From Lanius collurio (taxonomy: Eukaryota > Chordata > Aves > Passeriformes > Laniidae): a stretch of DNA of 64,000 bases. The first letter of the stretch is position 1. Each line of letters opens with the position of its first letter. Below, in pieces: positions 47,963-57,430 of the stretch. Under the pieces are notes generated by a model. That model made no database searches. It saw only the letters and a program-made list of their open reading frames with translations, and was not told the DNA's origin. The stretch lies in assembly GCA_020086605.1 (NCBI GenBank), contig JACBWW010000051.1, positions 4,440,210-4,504,209 of the forward strand, written 5' to 3'. Made by a program: the position numbers and the translations under genes.

Positions 47963-49159
47963 ACAGACAAGAGACCTCCTGCCTGCTGCTGGGGTTGTTT
48001 GTCTGCCTGCAGACGTGTGTGTGCTAAAGAGAAATGACCACATTGAGGCTATGGGGAGGCCCAGAAAGGTGCTGTGCTTCCACTGATTCTCTTGGAAAGG
48101 CTGGGGTTCAGTGCTGCTCCTGCTCCCTGTTGCTTCCCAGCAATTCCAGTGGGGAGCTGTAACAGCTTTCCCAACGCCTGCTCTTTGTTCTCCCAGCTGC
48201 TGGATGGCAGCTGATGACACGAGGAAAATGGAGGAGAGGTGGGAACAGCTCTGCTGTCCCCTCTGTCGTGGTGACCTGTGGAGGCAGCAGTGCCTCCTGC
48301 ATGCTCTGGCAGCCTGGAAATGCGAAATGATCAGTTGTGGAGGAGACTCATTGCATCTGCTGGGAGACCCAGACTGACTTCTGGAGCTTTTTCTATCTCT
48401 CTGCAGATGGGTCTGTCTTTATCTGCATCTCCCCTGGGGAGCTCTTCAAGGGCCTCACCATGACAGCAGGTCTGGAAAATAGCTAAGGCTCCCCAGAACT
48501 GTTTTGGAGGTCAGGGTGGCACTGGAGTACCCATCATCAGCCACTCACCAGCCTTTCTCCTGGCAGAGGCAGATGCTGGAAAGCGGGGAACCAGGGAGCC
48601 AAGTGGGTCAGCTTGGGTGGTTCCTGCAGCCTCTCAGGAAACAGAAAACAGTGCTCTGATCTCATGCTCGACACACAGAGCTACATCATGAGCCAGTACC
48701 CTGGATGTGCTGTCTGAACTGCATCTCTCATCCATCACAGCCATGTGGAGAAGGCAGCATGGGCTGAAATGGCTTCTGGAGCAGAGAGTCTAAAGAACAT
48801 TTGCTGGCTCTAAAGCCCACAGAAATCACAGGACATCCTGTTCCCTCTTAGCTGGACAGGTGGCCATAGGCAGAATGGTCAGCCCCACTGTTGGGGGAGA
48901 ATAGAGAAAGGAAAATCCACACTGGAAGAACATTACAGCTTTGGCAGTCCTGGGCCAGCTGCCTGGGTCATGTCTCCCATGGAGAAGGACTTTTAAATTC
49001 AGTTTCTGGCCACTGCAGTGGCACAGAACTGTGTGACAAGAGCAGGAAAGGATGCTCCCTTCGACCCTGTTTGGTTCTGCCTGGTGCTGGCAGAGACACG
49101 GGATCTGTCCCAGGCTGATTCCGTACGCAGACGACAAGGACATGGGTCGGCTCCAGCGT
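47963..49159. other. unique non-coding DNA, no feature seen
   Basis: No repeat or exon was recognised. Confidence 0.4.
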
Positions 49160-49690
49160 GGGCCATGCAGCTTTATAAGGCAGAGAAAGAGGAAAAGCAA
49201 AGGAAACTGCCTCCTAAATGTGAAATAAGTGGAGGCTGGCTCCAGACCCTCAAGACAAAGCTATAAATCTGCCCAGCCCTGCTGCGAAAGCATGAGACAC
49301 CCTGCAACAGCCACATGGCGTCACAGTGTCCTTGATCTCTGTTTTCTCTTCCATCCCTCCCTTTCATCCCCGCCACCCCCGGGGCACGTTCCGTCTCCGG
49401 GTGACTCGGCTCCTCCGCCCGCTCCGCGGCTGCTCTCCCGTCCCGCTGCTGCGTTTTATGGCAGCCTGGCTCGGGTTGCATGGCTGGTGGCAGTCCCGGC
49501 TGAAGGACAAGGCTTGCGGCAGGACGTGCTGCACCCCTGGCTAGCCGGGCTCCCCTCGGTGCTGGTCGGGGCCAGCGGGACCGGCCCGTGCAGGGGACGA
49601 AGCCCGGAGGGCGCTGTCCCTGCCCCGGGGCTGCTGTGGGGTCATGCGGTGCCAGCACGGCCGTCACGGGGTGGGCAGCGGGGCTGAGCC
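49160..49690. promoter_or_regulatory. CpG-rich block with upstream TATA-like words
   Basis: TATA-like words occur at about 49172 (CTTTATAAGG) and 49261 (GCTATAAATC), followed by a dense CpG block at 49365-49690. Together they resemble a plus-strand promoter and CpG island. A frame open from about 49229 to 49687 has an alanine/proline/arginine-rich product with no recognisable domain. No clear donor closes the block, so transcription from here is conjecture. Confidence 0.3.
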
Positions 49691-50559
49691 ACGGCTGGCC
49701 CATGACTGTGGTGGCCATGCCCCCAGGCTGGCTGTGGGTCACAGGACCCACCGGGGCAGCTCCTGACCCTGCTCTGTTTGCTGGGGTGGAATTTTCCTCG
49801 TAAGCTGAGATGAAAGGAGGAATTCTCCGGCTGTCCCAGGAAGGGGGAGCCACGCCGACGCCCCTTCCCAACGCTCTGCTGACACCGAGACATCCCCTGA
49901 GAGCCACCGGCTAGCCCAGCTCCCCAGCTGGTTTAAAGGCAACTCTGTTTTGAAGCCACAAACCCCTTCTCCCATACGAACAAGCGAGGAGACGGTCTCA
50001 AAGGCTACCCAAACCACATCCGGGCGAGGCCATTTCCCGCTTGTCCCCATTTGACCATGTCCTGGGCATCGTCTGGAAGTGAGGGAACAAAGCACAGAGG
50101 GCATCAAGCCATCGCCGTGCTCTCCTCCAGCTTGGCTCTGTGGAGCACAGGCAGAATCAGCACAGAAGCCACAAATCTGTGCCACATTTGTCTCCTTTCT
50201 GTCCCTGGGCTTGCTGCACAAGGAGCAGGGGGAAGAGAAATGTGTTCAGGCTGCGACCAATGCCAGAGCCTAAGAAATGGATCAATTCACCCCCAGACAA
50301 TTTGCAATGCAAAGGGAGCAGCTCGCCTCTCGGTTTACTCCTCCCCACGACCAAATGCATGCACAGCCCCTCTTTCCCACATCCCTGCCCTGGGAGGAAA
50401 GCAGCTCACCATCCCAGTGCAGACAGAATCCTGAGCCCCTCCACTGCCCCCACCTCGCAGCACATTTAAATCCCCGGCACTGGCACCCGGTGCCCATTCA
50501 CCCTCTGGCACCAGAGAACCAGGAGCAGTGAGGACTTGGTGCCAGGGAGGGGGGCACCC
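49691..50559. other. unique non-coding DNA
   Basis: No repeats were recognised. A word cluster near 50298-50320 (ACAATTTGCAATGCAAAG) might be regulatory. Confidence 0.35.
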
Positions 50560-50760
50560 AGCACATTGGCAGTGCTGCCTGCACACAGCTCAGCTCTCCA
50601 TGTCTCCAAAGGCTTCTCTCCCAAGCGTGCCTGACTAATTAGTAAACGGAGCCTAAACCTTTTGGTCTCCATCGATCTTATCTTTAAACCCTGCAGACAG
50701 CAATTCCTCAATCGATACCTCATTTAATTGCTGCCACCAGGCTGACAGCTGGGCTCCTGG
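50560..50760. promoter_or_regulatory. candidate conserved enhancer
   Basis: A 10-bp palindrome, ACTAATTAGT, lies at 50634-50643. GATA-type words (CGATCTTATCTTTAAACC at about 50673-50690) and homeodomain words (TCATTTAATTGCTG near 50720) follow within 90 bases, embedded in C-rich surroundings. The abrupt composition change and clustered sites are typical of conserved developmental enhancers. There is no direct proof. Confidence 0.33.
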
Positions 50761-52734
50761 CTGCGCAAGCCTGGCTGTCACATGGCAGGTTGCCAGTGCC
50801 ACCTTCTAATCCCAAACTGATTTATCCTCTTCCAGCTCCCCTGCCCGCCCAACCCCCCCCACTCCTGACCCTATTCCTGCCCCTCCTTCCCTGTGCAGGG
50901 GCAGAAAGGCCCTGACTGCCTGCATCTCCCTCAGGAGCACGTCCCACCCTCGTGGCAGTCCCCTCCTTGGAGCAAGGCTGTGACCAAACTGGTGTTGATG
51001 AACATTTAAGCAGGAACAAGCAGCCCACACACCCTGCTCAGACCCGGTTCAGCCCATTCCCAGCCCAGCACTACCACAGGGGGACACCCAAATGTCACTT
51101 GTGGTGTGTGCCAGCCAGCCCACCTTGGGGGACAGGGGTGTGCCCTGCACATCCCAGTCCCAGGCCTGGCCTCTGTGCATCCACAGCGAGGACCCAGCAT
51201 GTGTGGGGCATGATCTGGTGGTAGGCTGCTGTTCCTGGCCAGCCCCAGGAGCTGGATGTTTTTGGGTGTTCTTGGTCTCCTGAAGAGCAGCAGATACAGA
51301 GGCAGGGCCGTGCTCTTTCGTGAGAAGCTGCCTTTGGAGTCAGGCACTTATTTCCCAGCTCAGCACTCTCTGCTCAGGGCTGGGGGAGGCATGGCAAGGG
51401 GATCAGGCTCCCCTGATGGGACAGTGGCCATGGGTGCTCTGTGTTTGCTCTGGCTCAGTTTTTAATTTTTCTTCAATCATGGGTTTGGGTTTTTTTGCTG
51501 CAGTTTAATGTTAATCATAGGTGCAACATGCATTTTTCCTAGCGGCAGAAATGGGAAATAATTGCTGTAACCTTATCTTAGATCAGTTATGTGTTTGTCA
51601 TCTGCAGCTCTCGCTGGCCTCTCTTGGTGGAGGTGCTGATTGCCCCGTTCTTGTGTCCTCAGGAAACATCAGTGTGTAATTTTGGAAGGAAATGGCACTT
51701 GCATATGAACACATCACCAGCAATACCACCAGAGGGAAACCTCAGGATTGGGATTGTGCCCCACAGCACAAACCCTGAGCCTGTGGACTGTCCAGCAAGG
51801 GGGTGGGTGCCTTCTTCCACCAGTGACGCTTCCACTGTCACCGGTCCTTGTAGCTTTGAGTTGCTCCACTCTGTGGTGACCCTGAGTTGGTCTTCTCCAA
51901 GCAAGAGGAAGTTCAGATGTGTAAAACAAATCACCACCTCTACTACTGGCCTTAGCTGGAATTCTGATTTTGTGCCAAGTAAGGGGGCCAAGGCCCTCAC
52001 CATGCAGGTGCTGAGGGGAACCCTGGGCCTGGCCTGGGCTAGCCCACATCTCACCAATATCTGGCAGGAATGTGGAAATCTTCTCCAAGGTACCATTTAG
52101 GGTCTTCACAAATCAGCAGAGAGGAGGTAATGTGTGAGGAAAGGCAGGGGACCATGCCAACAGCTCCCTGGGAGCAAGCACAGCTCAGGGGAGCACGGAT
52201 GCACTGTGGGAACACTGGGATAGCTCAGAAGACCCCTGGCTGCTGCAAGGTGTCTCCTCCAGCGATGACAGGCAGGATGTACCACGTCCCACACATCTCT
52301 TCTTCCAGTTTGCTCTTCTCCTGCAACAGCTACACCGAGGCAGGAACGTGGCGCTGGGCAGAAGCCAGAATCTGCTCTTGGTGCAGGCTGGCAAGGCTGG
52401 ACGACAGAGCAGAGGTCAGGATGAAGGTAAAGGTACCTAAATCCCAGGTTTCTGAGCCAGAAACCAATTCCAGAGCCTTTCAGTCTGGACAGAATCTAGC
52501 CCATATATCCATGGTCTTACCACTGAGCTCAGTGTCTATGCAAGCAAGGCTGGGCCCCAGCCGGGTGCTACCTTAGCAGACAGTCTGTCCTGCTCCCATC
52601 TCCCAGGCCACAGCTCCCCAGAGGGTCAGGGAGGGAGGGGAGTGCCCAGTAGCTCCAGGAGTGAAGGCCAGGGAAGCTTGTCATGGGAGTGGGAGAGGGG
52701 ATTCATGTCCCATCAGCAATGAGAAGTTGTTTCC
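50761..52734. other. about 2 kb of unique non-coding DNA
   Basis: No transposon was recognised with confidence. 51460-51600 is AT-rich with TTTAATGTTAATCATAGG and AATAATTGCTG words. The frames at 51.6-52.1 kb on both strands have no motif. Confidence 0.35.
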
Positions 52735-52872
52735 ACCGACAGCTTGGGGCTGTCCTGTGCAGGACCAGGAGCTGGACTCAGCAATCCTTGTGCAGGGCCA
52801 GGAGTTGAACTTGGTGATCCTTGTGGGTCCCTTCCAGCTCAGGATATTCCATGGTTCTGTGACTCTCTGATC
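52735..52872 (+). mobile_element. CR1 LINE 3' end with a 33-bp tandem duplication
   Basis: The terminal CR1 block 'gtgggtcccttccagctcag' with tail GATATTCCATGGTTCTGTG is preceded by two tandem 33-base units at 52760-52792 and 52793-52825, each running from CAGG(A/G)CCAGGAG to ATCCTTGTG. A normal copy has one such unit. The end type matches the copy at 28834. Confidence 0.85.
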
Positions 52873-55599
52873 CCTGCTATGCTTCCATAGCCTGTTTCAC
52901 TCAGGGCTGCTCTCTGCTGCTTGTGCCAGGTGCCCTGTGAGCCAGGCTTGGAGCAAAGGGGGCCCAGGTAGGTGGTCCTGGTGGGAGAGGAGAGCCCCAT
53001 GGGCAGGGTGGGGGTGGCTCCCTGTGCCAGCCATGGCACGGAAATGTGGGAATGCCGATCCCGCAGTCGTCCTCCGCTGCGGTGCCAAAGGGTGCCTGAC
53101 ACATGGCACTGGGAGCTCTGCAGTTGGCCCCGAGTGTGCCCCAGATGGTTTGATGCCAGGGTGTTTGCACACAGCTCTGCCATTTAATGGGGAGAGAAGG
53201 CAGAGCTGATCCCAGCTGAAGCCACACACCAAAACGCTGACAGACTGTTTGTCAAGACACAAACATTGGCAAATGGCCCTGCTTGCCATGTACTGAGAGT
53301 CACGGCAGGGAGGGAGGCAGCCCGAGAGCAGGGATGTCTCTGGCAGGGACAGGGAGTCCTCAAAGTGCAGTTCAGAGCGTGTTTCTGGGAAGAAGGAAGC
53401 CACTTTCTGGGGAGACTTGAAGCATCCTTTTCCAGATGGGTGGAACTAAGATGTCCAGCTTCCACAGACAAGGCTGGGGGTGGTGGGGGCAGCAGGGTAT
53501 GATTCTCACCCAGCACACTTTGGGGGATGGAGCATCCTACTTGTCCAGCCAGGACAGCATCTCTCTTTGGTCCTCTGGCTCGGTGTGTCCAGGGGTACTT
53601 GTCCAGACCAAGCCAGACCATGGGCACCTTGGATGTGTTAGAGTCCAGTCCTGGCAGGAATGCAGCAGGCAGGGTGGTGCTGGGGCTGCCTGACATCCAT
53701 GGGCTCTGCCTTCTTCACCAACACCTGCCCTTAGCTCTTCCCCTCTGGGATCCCATGCTCCAGAAAGGAGGGAGCTGTGGCACTGAAAACTCGAGCCAGA
53801 GTTGGGCAGCCCAGAGCAGAGCCAGGGACCAGTGTTGTGCCCAGGGGGTGGTACAGGTGTGCTCACCTCAGGGACAGGCTGGCACCTTCCCACACTGGTG
53901 CCAGGAATTTACAGCAGTGCCGTGGAGGGAAGAATTGCCTTCAAACAGCACCTCCCAGCCTCTAGTACATCCCCTGGGGCACCTGGGTTTGGATCCTGGG
54001 AAAGCCAGCTCCCCTTACCTGAGTGTCCAGCCCAGAAAATCCAGCTTTCAGGCCTCCTGGGTGGCAAGAGGTGGCCAAAGGCACTGAGCTGGAAGACTTT
54101 ACAGCTTCCCATCAAACCAGGGAAACAGGAGCTGCTCCTATGCTGATCTAGCAGCTTCACTTTGCCAGCAGGAGCCTTTTGTGTCTCAGATGATCACCCT
54201 GACTGGAAGTGACTTTGGAACCTAAGAGTTAACCCAGCTGGGCCTCAGTTCAAGGTGATGGACTGCTGCAGACAAGGAGCCTGTGTTTCCAGAAGCTCTG
54301 CCCTGCAAAATGCTGAGCACCTCCCAGGGCACAGGGAGAGGGGCTCCCAGAGAAAGAAAAACATGGCCCAGGTGGGTGGGGGCACAGAAGGGTAATGAGG
54401 GGGGAGGGAGCTGCCAGGTGGGAAGAATTACAAACAGTATAAGGTTTTGTCACCTACCATGACACCAGATTGATGTTAAATGAGTCCATGGTTTTAAATT
54501 ACCAATAATACAACATCAAAACTCAAAATTTGGGGTGAAGGGTCAACAAACAAGGGAAGGACTCCTGTATTTTGGTCACAGACAGGGGGTCCACACCTCC
54601 ACCAGCCACCACCACAGTCCTGCCCAGCTCCAGGCTGGAACCAACCCAGGCTGTGGCACCCACTGGCCCCCAACCAGTAGCATCACCAAGGACTGCTTGA
54701 GAGACCCACTTGGGGATGTAAAGGCCTGGGAGAGCCCAGTGAGCTGCCTGCTTGGAGCAGCCATCCCATAATTTGCTTTGTCAGTGCAGCCCAGGACTTT
54801 AAACTTGGTGCCTGTAACTGCACGGGATGCTCAGCCAGGGAAAACCAGAGGATGCAGAGCAGCATGGTCAGTCTGACTTGTTTTGTGCTTCCTTCTGCTC
54901 TCTCCTGGGGCCTCCTTCGTGCTGCCAGCATCACAATATGTGATGTTTTTAAAATTTTAAGTCACATGATAGAAGGGGTGGTAACCTAAAGAAGCAAAGA
55001 ATGGTTTAACTTGTGTGAGTTACCATGAAAAACACGGAAAGGACTTGCACAGAGGTGGAAAAATGCCCACTGAGGTACTGAGGGGCAGCTAAATCACAGC
55101 ATGTGTCAGACAGGGTTACCCCACTGCCCCAATCCAGGATCTGGGACAGTTTCCCACCTAACTTGCACTGGGCAAATGTCCTGAAATCTGTCCCTATATC
55201 GACTCTGACTGTTTCTCTCCCTGGCTTTCAGACCCCTCATGAATTCCTCGCCGTATCAAAAGACAGGAGATGAAAGGGGCCAAGTGAGTATTTCTCAACC
55301 CAGTGCAGATGCCCCAGGCAGGGCAGCCCTGCAGTGCCCAGCTCCCAGTGTCCTCATCCTTGCTCTCAGTGTCCCCCTGCCCTCCCCTCAGCCCCCAAAG
55401 GTCCTCCACGGCCCCAGGAAGGGGAACTAGCTGCTAGCAGAAATACCTCACTTTAGAGTGCTCTCCCTGACCTCTCTGGAGATTTGATACCCTCCAGAGA
55501 CCTCTCCCCAGATTATCATCATCCTGCTGATGCCGAGCTCTTCCTCCTCCTGGCCTTGACCCTTTTTTCTCCACTGCAGAAGTTTCCCTGAGAGGTGTG
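52873..55599. other. about 2.7 kb of unique non-coding DNA
   Basis: No repeat family or exon was recognised. 54440-54540 and 54940-55030 are AT-richer. The frames at 52.9-54.1 kb lie on both strands, overlap and show no motif. Confidence 0.35.
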
Positions 55600-56121
55600 G
55601 GGCTTTCTCTCTCGTGGTGCCTTGCTGCAGCCTTTTGTGTGATCTCCCACATCACCCTCCCCTCATCCAGAGGTTCTCCTGCCGGTGTGCCGGGCTCAGC
55701 GCTGGCACCGCGGCATCCCGTGGGATCCCGTCTCTTAGCAACGCGGGGGAGGATGCTGAGCACACGTCTGGTCCATCGCTCCATGGAGGCTTCAGGACAG
55801 AGGGCAGCAGCTGCCTGGAGGGAATGCAGCTCCCCTGCACACACCACCTCTATCTCCCCTCTCCCTGGGAAGCGGCTGAGCTTCAGGAGGTTGAGCATTC
55901 TTGTGGGACACCTCAGCCTGCTACCCCAGCCCTGCTCTCCGGCCCATCACAGAGCTTCCCTGAGCCCCTTCCCGCACCAGCGGCCTGCAAAACTCCCACC
56001 ACCCTTCCTGCCTTCTGCCACGGCTCCCCCACCACTAGCAAGGCCGTCAGAAGCCGCTCACACCGCCCCGCAAGAGCCGGGAGCGCGGACGAGTCCAGAC
56101 CCCTGTCCTGGCGCGGGCCGG

Positions 56122-56135
56122 CCACCAGGGGGCAG
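56122..56135 (+). promoter_or_regulatory. predicted CTCF binding site
   Basis: CCACCAGGGGGCAG matches all 14 positions of the common CTCF core consensus CCASYAGRKGGCRS. It lies in the CpG island about 200 bases before the splice donor. A weaker match in the opposite orientation (12 of 14) occupies 56150-56163. CTCF sites of this quality at promoters often anchor chromatin loops. Occupancy is not shown by sequence. Confidence 0.65.
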
Positions 56136-56149
56136 CACTGGGCGAGCGC

Positions 56150-56163
56150 CCGCCCTCTGCCGC
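56150..56163 (-). promoter_or_regulatory. weaker CTCF-like site, opposite strand
   Basis: The reverse complement GCGGCAGAGGGCGG matches 12 of 14 consensus positions, including the AGAGGGC core. It lies 14 bases after the perfect site and faces the other way. It could be a second site or a chance match in GC-rich DNA. Confidence 0.3.
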
Positions 56164-56424
56164 CCCCCCGTGGCCGCTGCCGGCGCTGCAGCCGCGGCCG
56201 AGCCCGGTCTCGGTGTCCCGGGGGATCTCCGGAGCCGCTTCCCCATGGCCGCACGCGTGTCCCGGGGGCCGCATCCCGGCGCGGCGGGCGGGCGGAGGAG
56301 GAGGCGGGCAGTGCCAGGAGGTACGGGGTGAGTGAGCGTATCCCTCCTGCCTCCCGCCGGGAGAAGCAGCTCGGCCTCGGGGGCGAGCGGTGGAGGGGGG
56401 GAGGCCGGTTCAGCTCCCGGCTTC

Positions 56425-57080
56425 CGTGTCGGAGGGATGGGGGTGCTGCCGGGGTTATGGTACACCAGTGTCGGAGGGATGGGGGAGGTACCCGGGCTGT
56501 GTTGTCCCTCATGCCGGAGGGATGGGGATGCCCGCGGGGCTGTGTTATCCCCCGTGCTGGAAGAATTGGGGTGCCTGCAAGCTGCGTTATCCTCATAGGA
56601 GACATAGGGGTGCCCCTGAGTTGTGCTATCCCTCGTGCTGGAGGGATGGGGGTGCCCCTGGGTTGTGTTATCCCCGTGTTCGAGGGATGGGGGTGCTCCC
56701 CGGATTGTGTCACCCACGTGCTGTAGGGTTGTGGGTGCCCCCCGTGGTATCCGCTGTGTTATTCTCTGTGCCAGGGGCGATGGAGGTGCCCTCGGGATGT
56801 GCTATCCCCCGCGACGGAGAGAAGGGGTTGCTCCCGGGGCTGTGCCATCCTCGTACCGGAGGGATGGGGGTGTCCCCGAGCTGTGTTGCCCCCGTGCCAG
56901 AGAGAAGAGGGTGCTCCTGGGGCTGTGTTGTCCCACGTGCTGAAACAATGGAGTGCCCCCATGCTGTGTTATCCTTATACCCTGTACCGAAGGGAAGGAG
57001 GTGCCCCCGGAGGTGCCCCCGGAGCTGTGTTACCCCCGTGCAGGAGGGGTGAGGGTACTCCTCGGGCCGTGCCATCCCCC
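56425..57080 (+). repeat. minisatellite, about 16 units of about 42 bp
   Basis: Diverged units begin with a word of the type GGAGGGATGGGGGTG and continue with a CCC.GGGCTGTGTTATCCCC-type second half. Unit starts are visible near 56431, 56473, 56516, 56559, 56598, 56640, 56681, 56722, 56772, 56814, 56857, 56898, 56941, 56988 and 57041. Most spacings are 39-50 bases, close to 42, so frames stay open across several units and create long but meaningless repeats of MGVL/GLCYP type. The array is G-rich on the plus strand and CpG-rich, and directly follows the CpG island and donor, so it probably lies in the first intron of the putative transcript. Confidence 0.9.
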
Positions 57081-57082
57081 AG

Positions 57083-57430
57083 ATCAGCAGCAGGGTGCAG
57101 GACAGGCTGCTCAGGGAGCTGCATGCCCACCTCTCTGCAAGCCCAGCGGTGCCTGAGGCTGGAGCGGCCACCCCTGGGAACACCATCCTCTTACAAGTGG
57201 TGTTGGGAGAAGTGACAGGAGCTGAGCTGGAAAGCGGCTGTTCTTCCCAGAGAGTTTCCAGGATGGAGCACTGCGGGATTAAGCTTGTGTTCAAGTGGTC
57301 TCTCACTATCTCAAAGCTGCAATTCTCCTCGGGCTGTTCAGGGAAGGACTCGGTGCAGGGGTTTTGGAGGATTTGGGGCTTGACAGAAGGTTTGTTGCAA
57401 GGATTTTTCTGCCCTCAGGTTCCTGCCTAG
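57083..57430 (+). other. candidate second exon, unverified
   Basis: CCATCCCCCAG at 57072-57082 is a modest splice acceptor. The frame that follows, starting at 57083, is open for 115 codons to a TAG and begins ISSRVQDRLLRELHAHLSA, which reads as a plausible amphipathic helix. It is in phase 0 with the long frame leaving the donor at 56328. No known family is recognised, and the second half looks less protein-like. Chance is the main alternative. Confidence 0.15.

Larger units (their letters stand above)
55660..56420. promoter_or_regulatory. CpG island, likely promoter with first exon
   Basis: This is the densest CpG stretch in the window, especially 56040-56400. It holds a perfect CTCF core and a splice donor GGG/GTGAGTGAG with GT at 56328-56329. 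A first exon transcribed left to right is therefore plausible. An ATG in fair context lies at 56245 and would give about 27 codons of arginine/alanine/glycine-rich sequence up to the donor. A second, overlapping frame is open for much longer and leaves the donor in phase 0. I do not recognise a protein. Minus-strand transcription is also possible, because CpG islands are often bidirectional. Confidence 0.5.

Noticed and set aside
55614..56726. Open frame of about 370 codons on the plus strand
   Set aside because: It lies in CpG-rich DNA and runs into the in-phase minisatellite, crosses a good splice donor, and has no recognisable domain.
56390..57052. Repetitive protein-like frame of 220 codons (MGVL/GLCYP repeats)
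   Set aside because: It is the translation of the roughly 42-bp minisatellite, whose unit length keeps the frame open.
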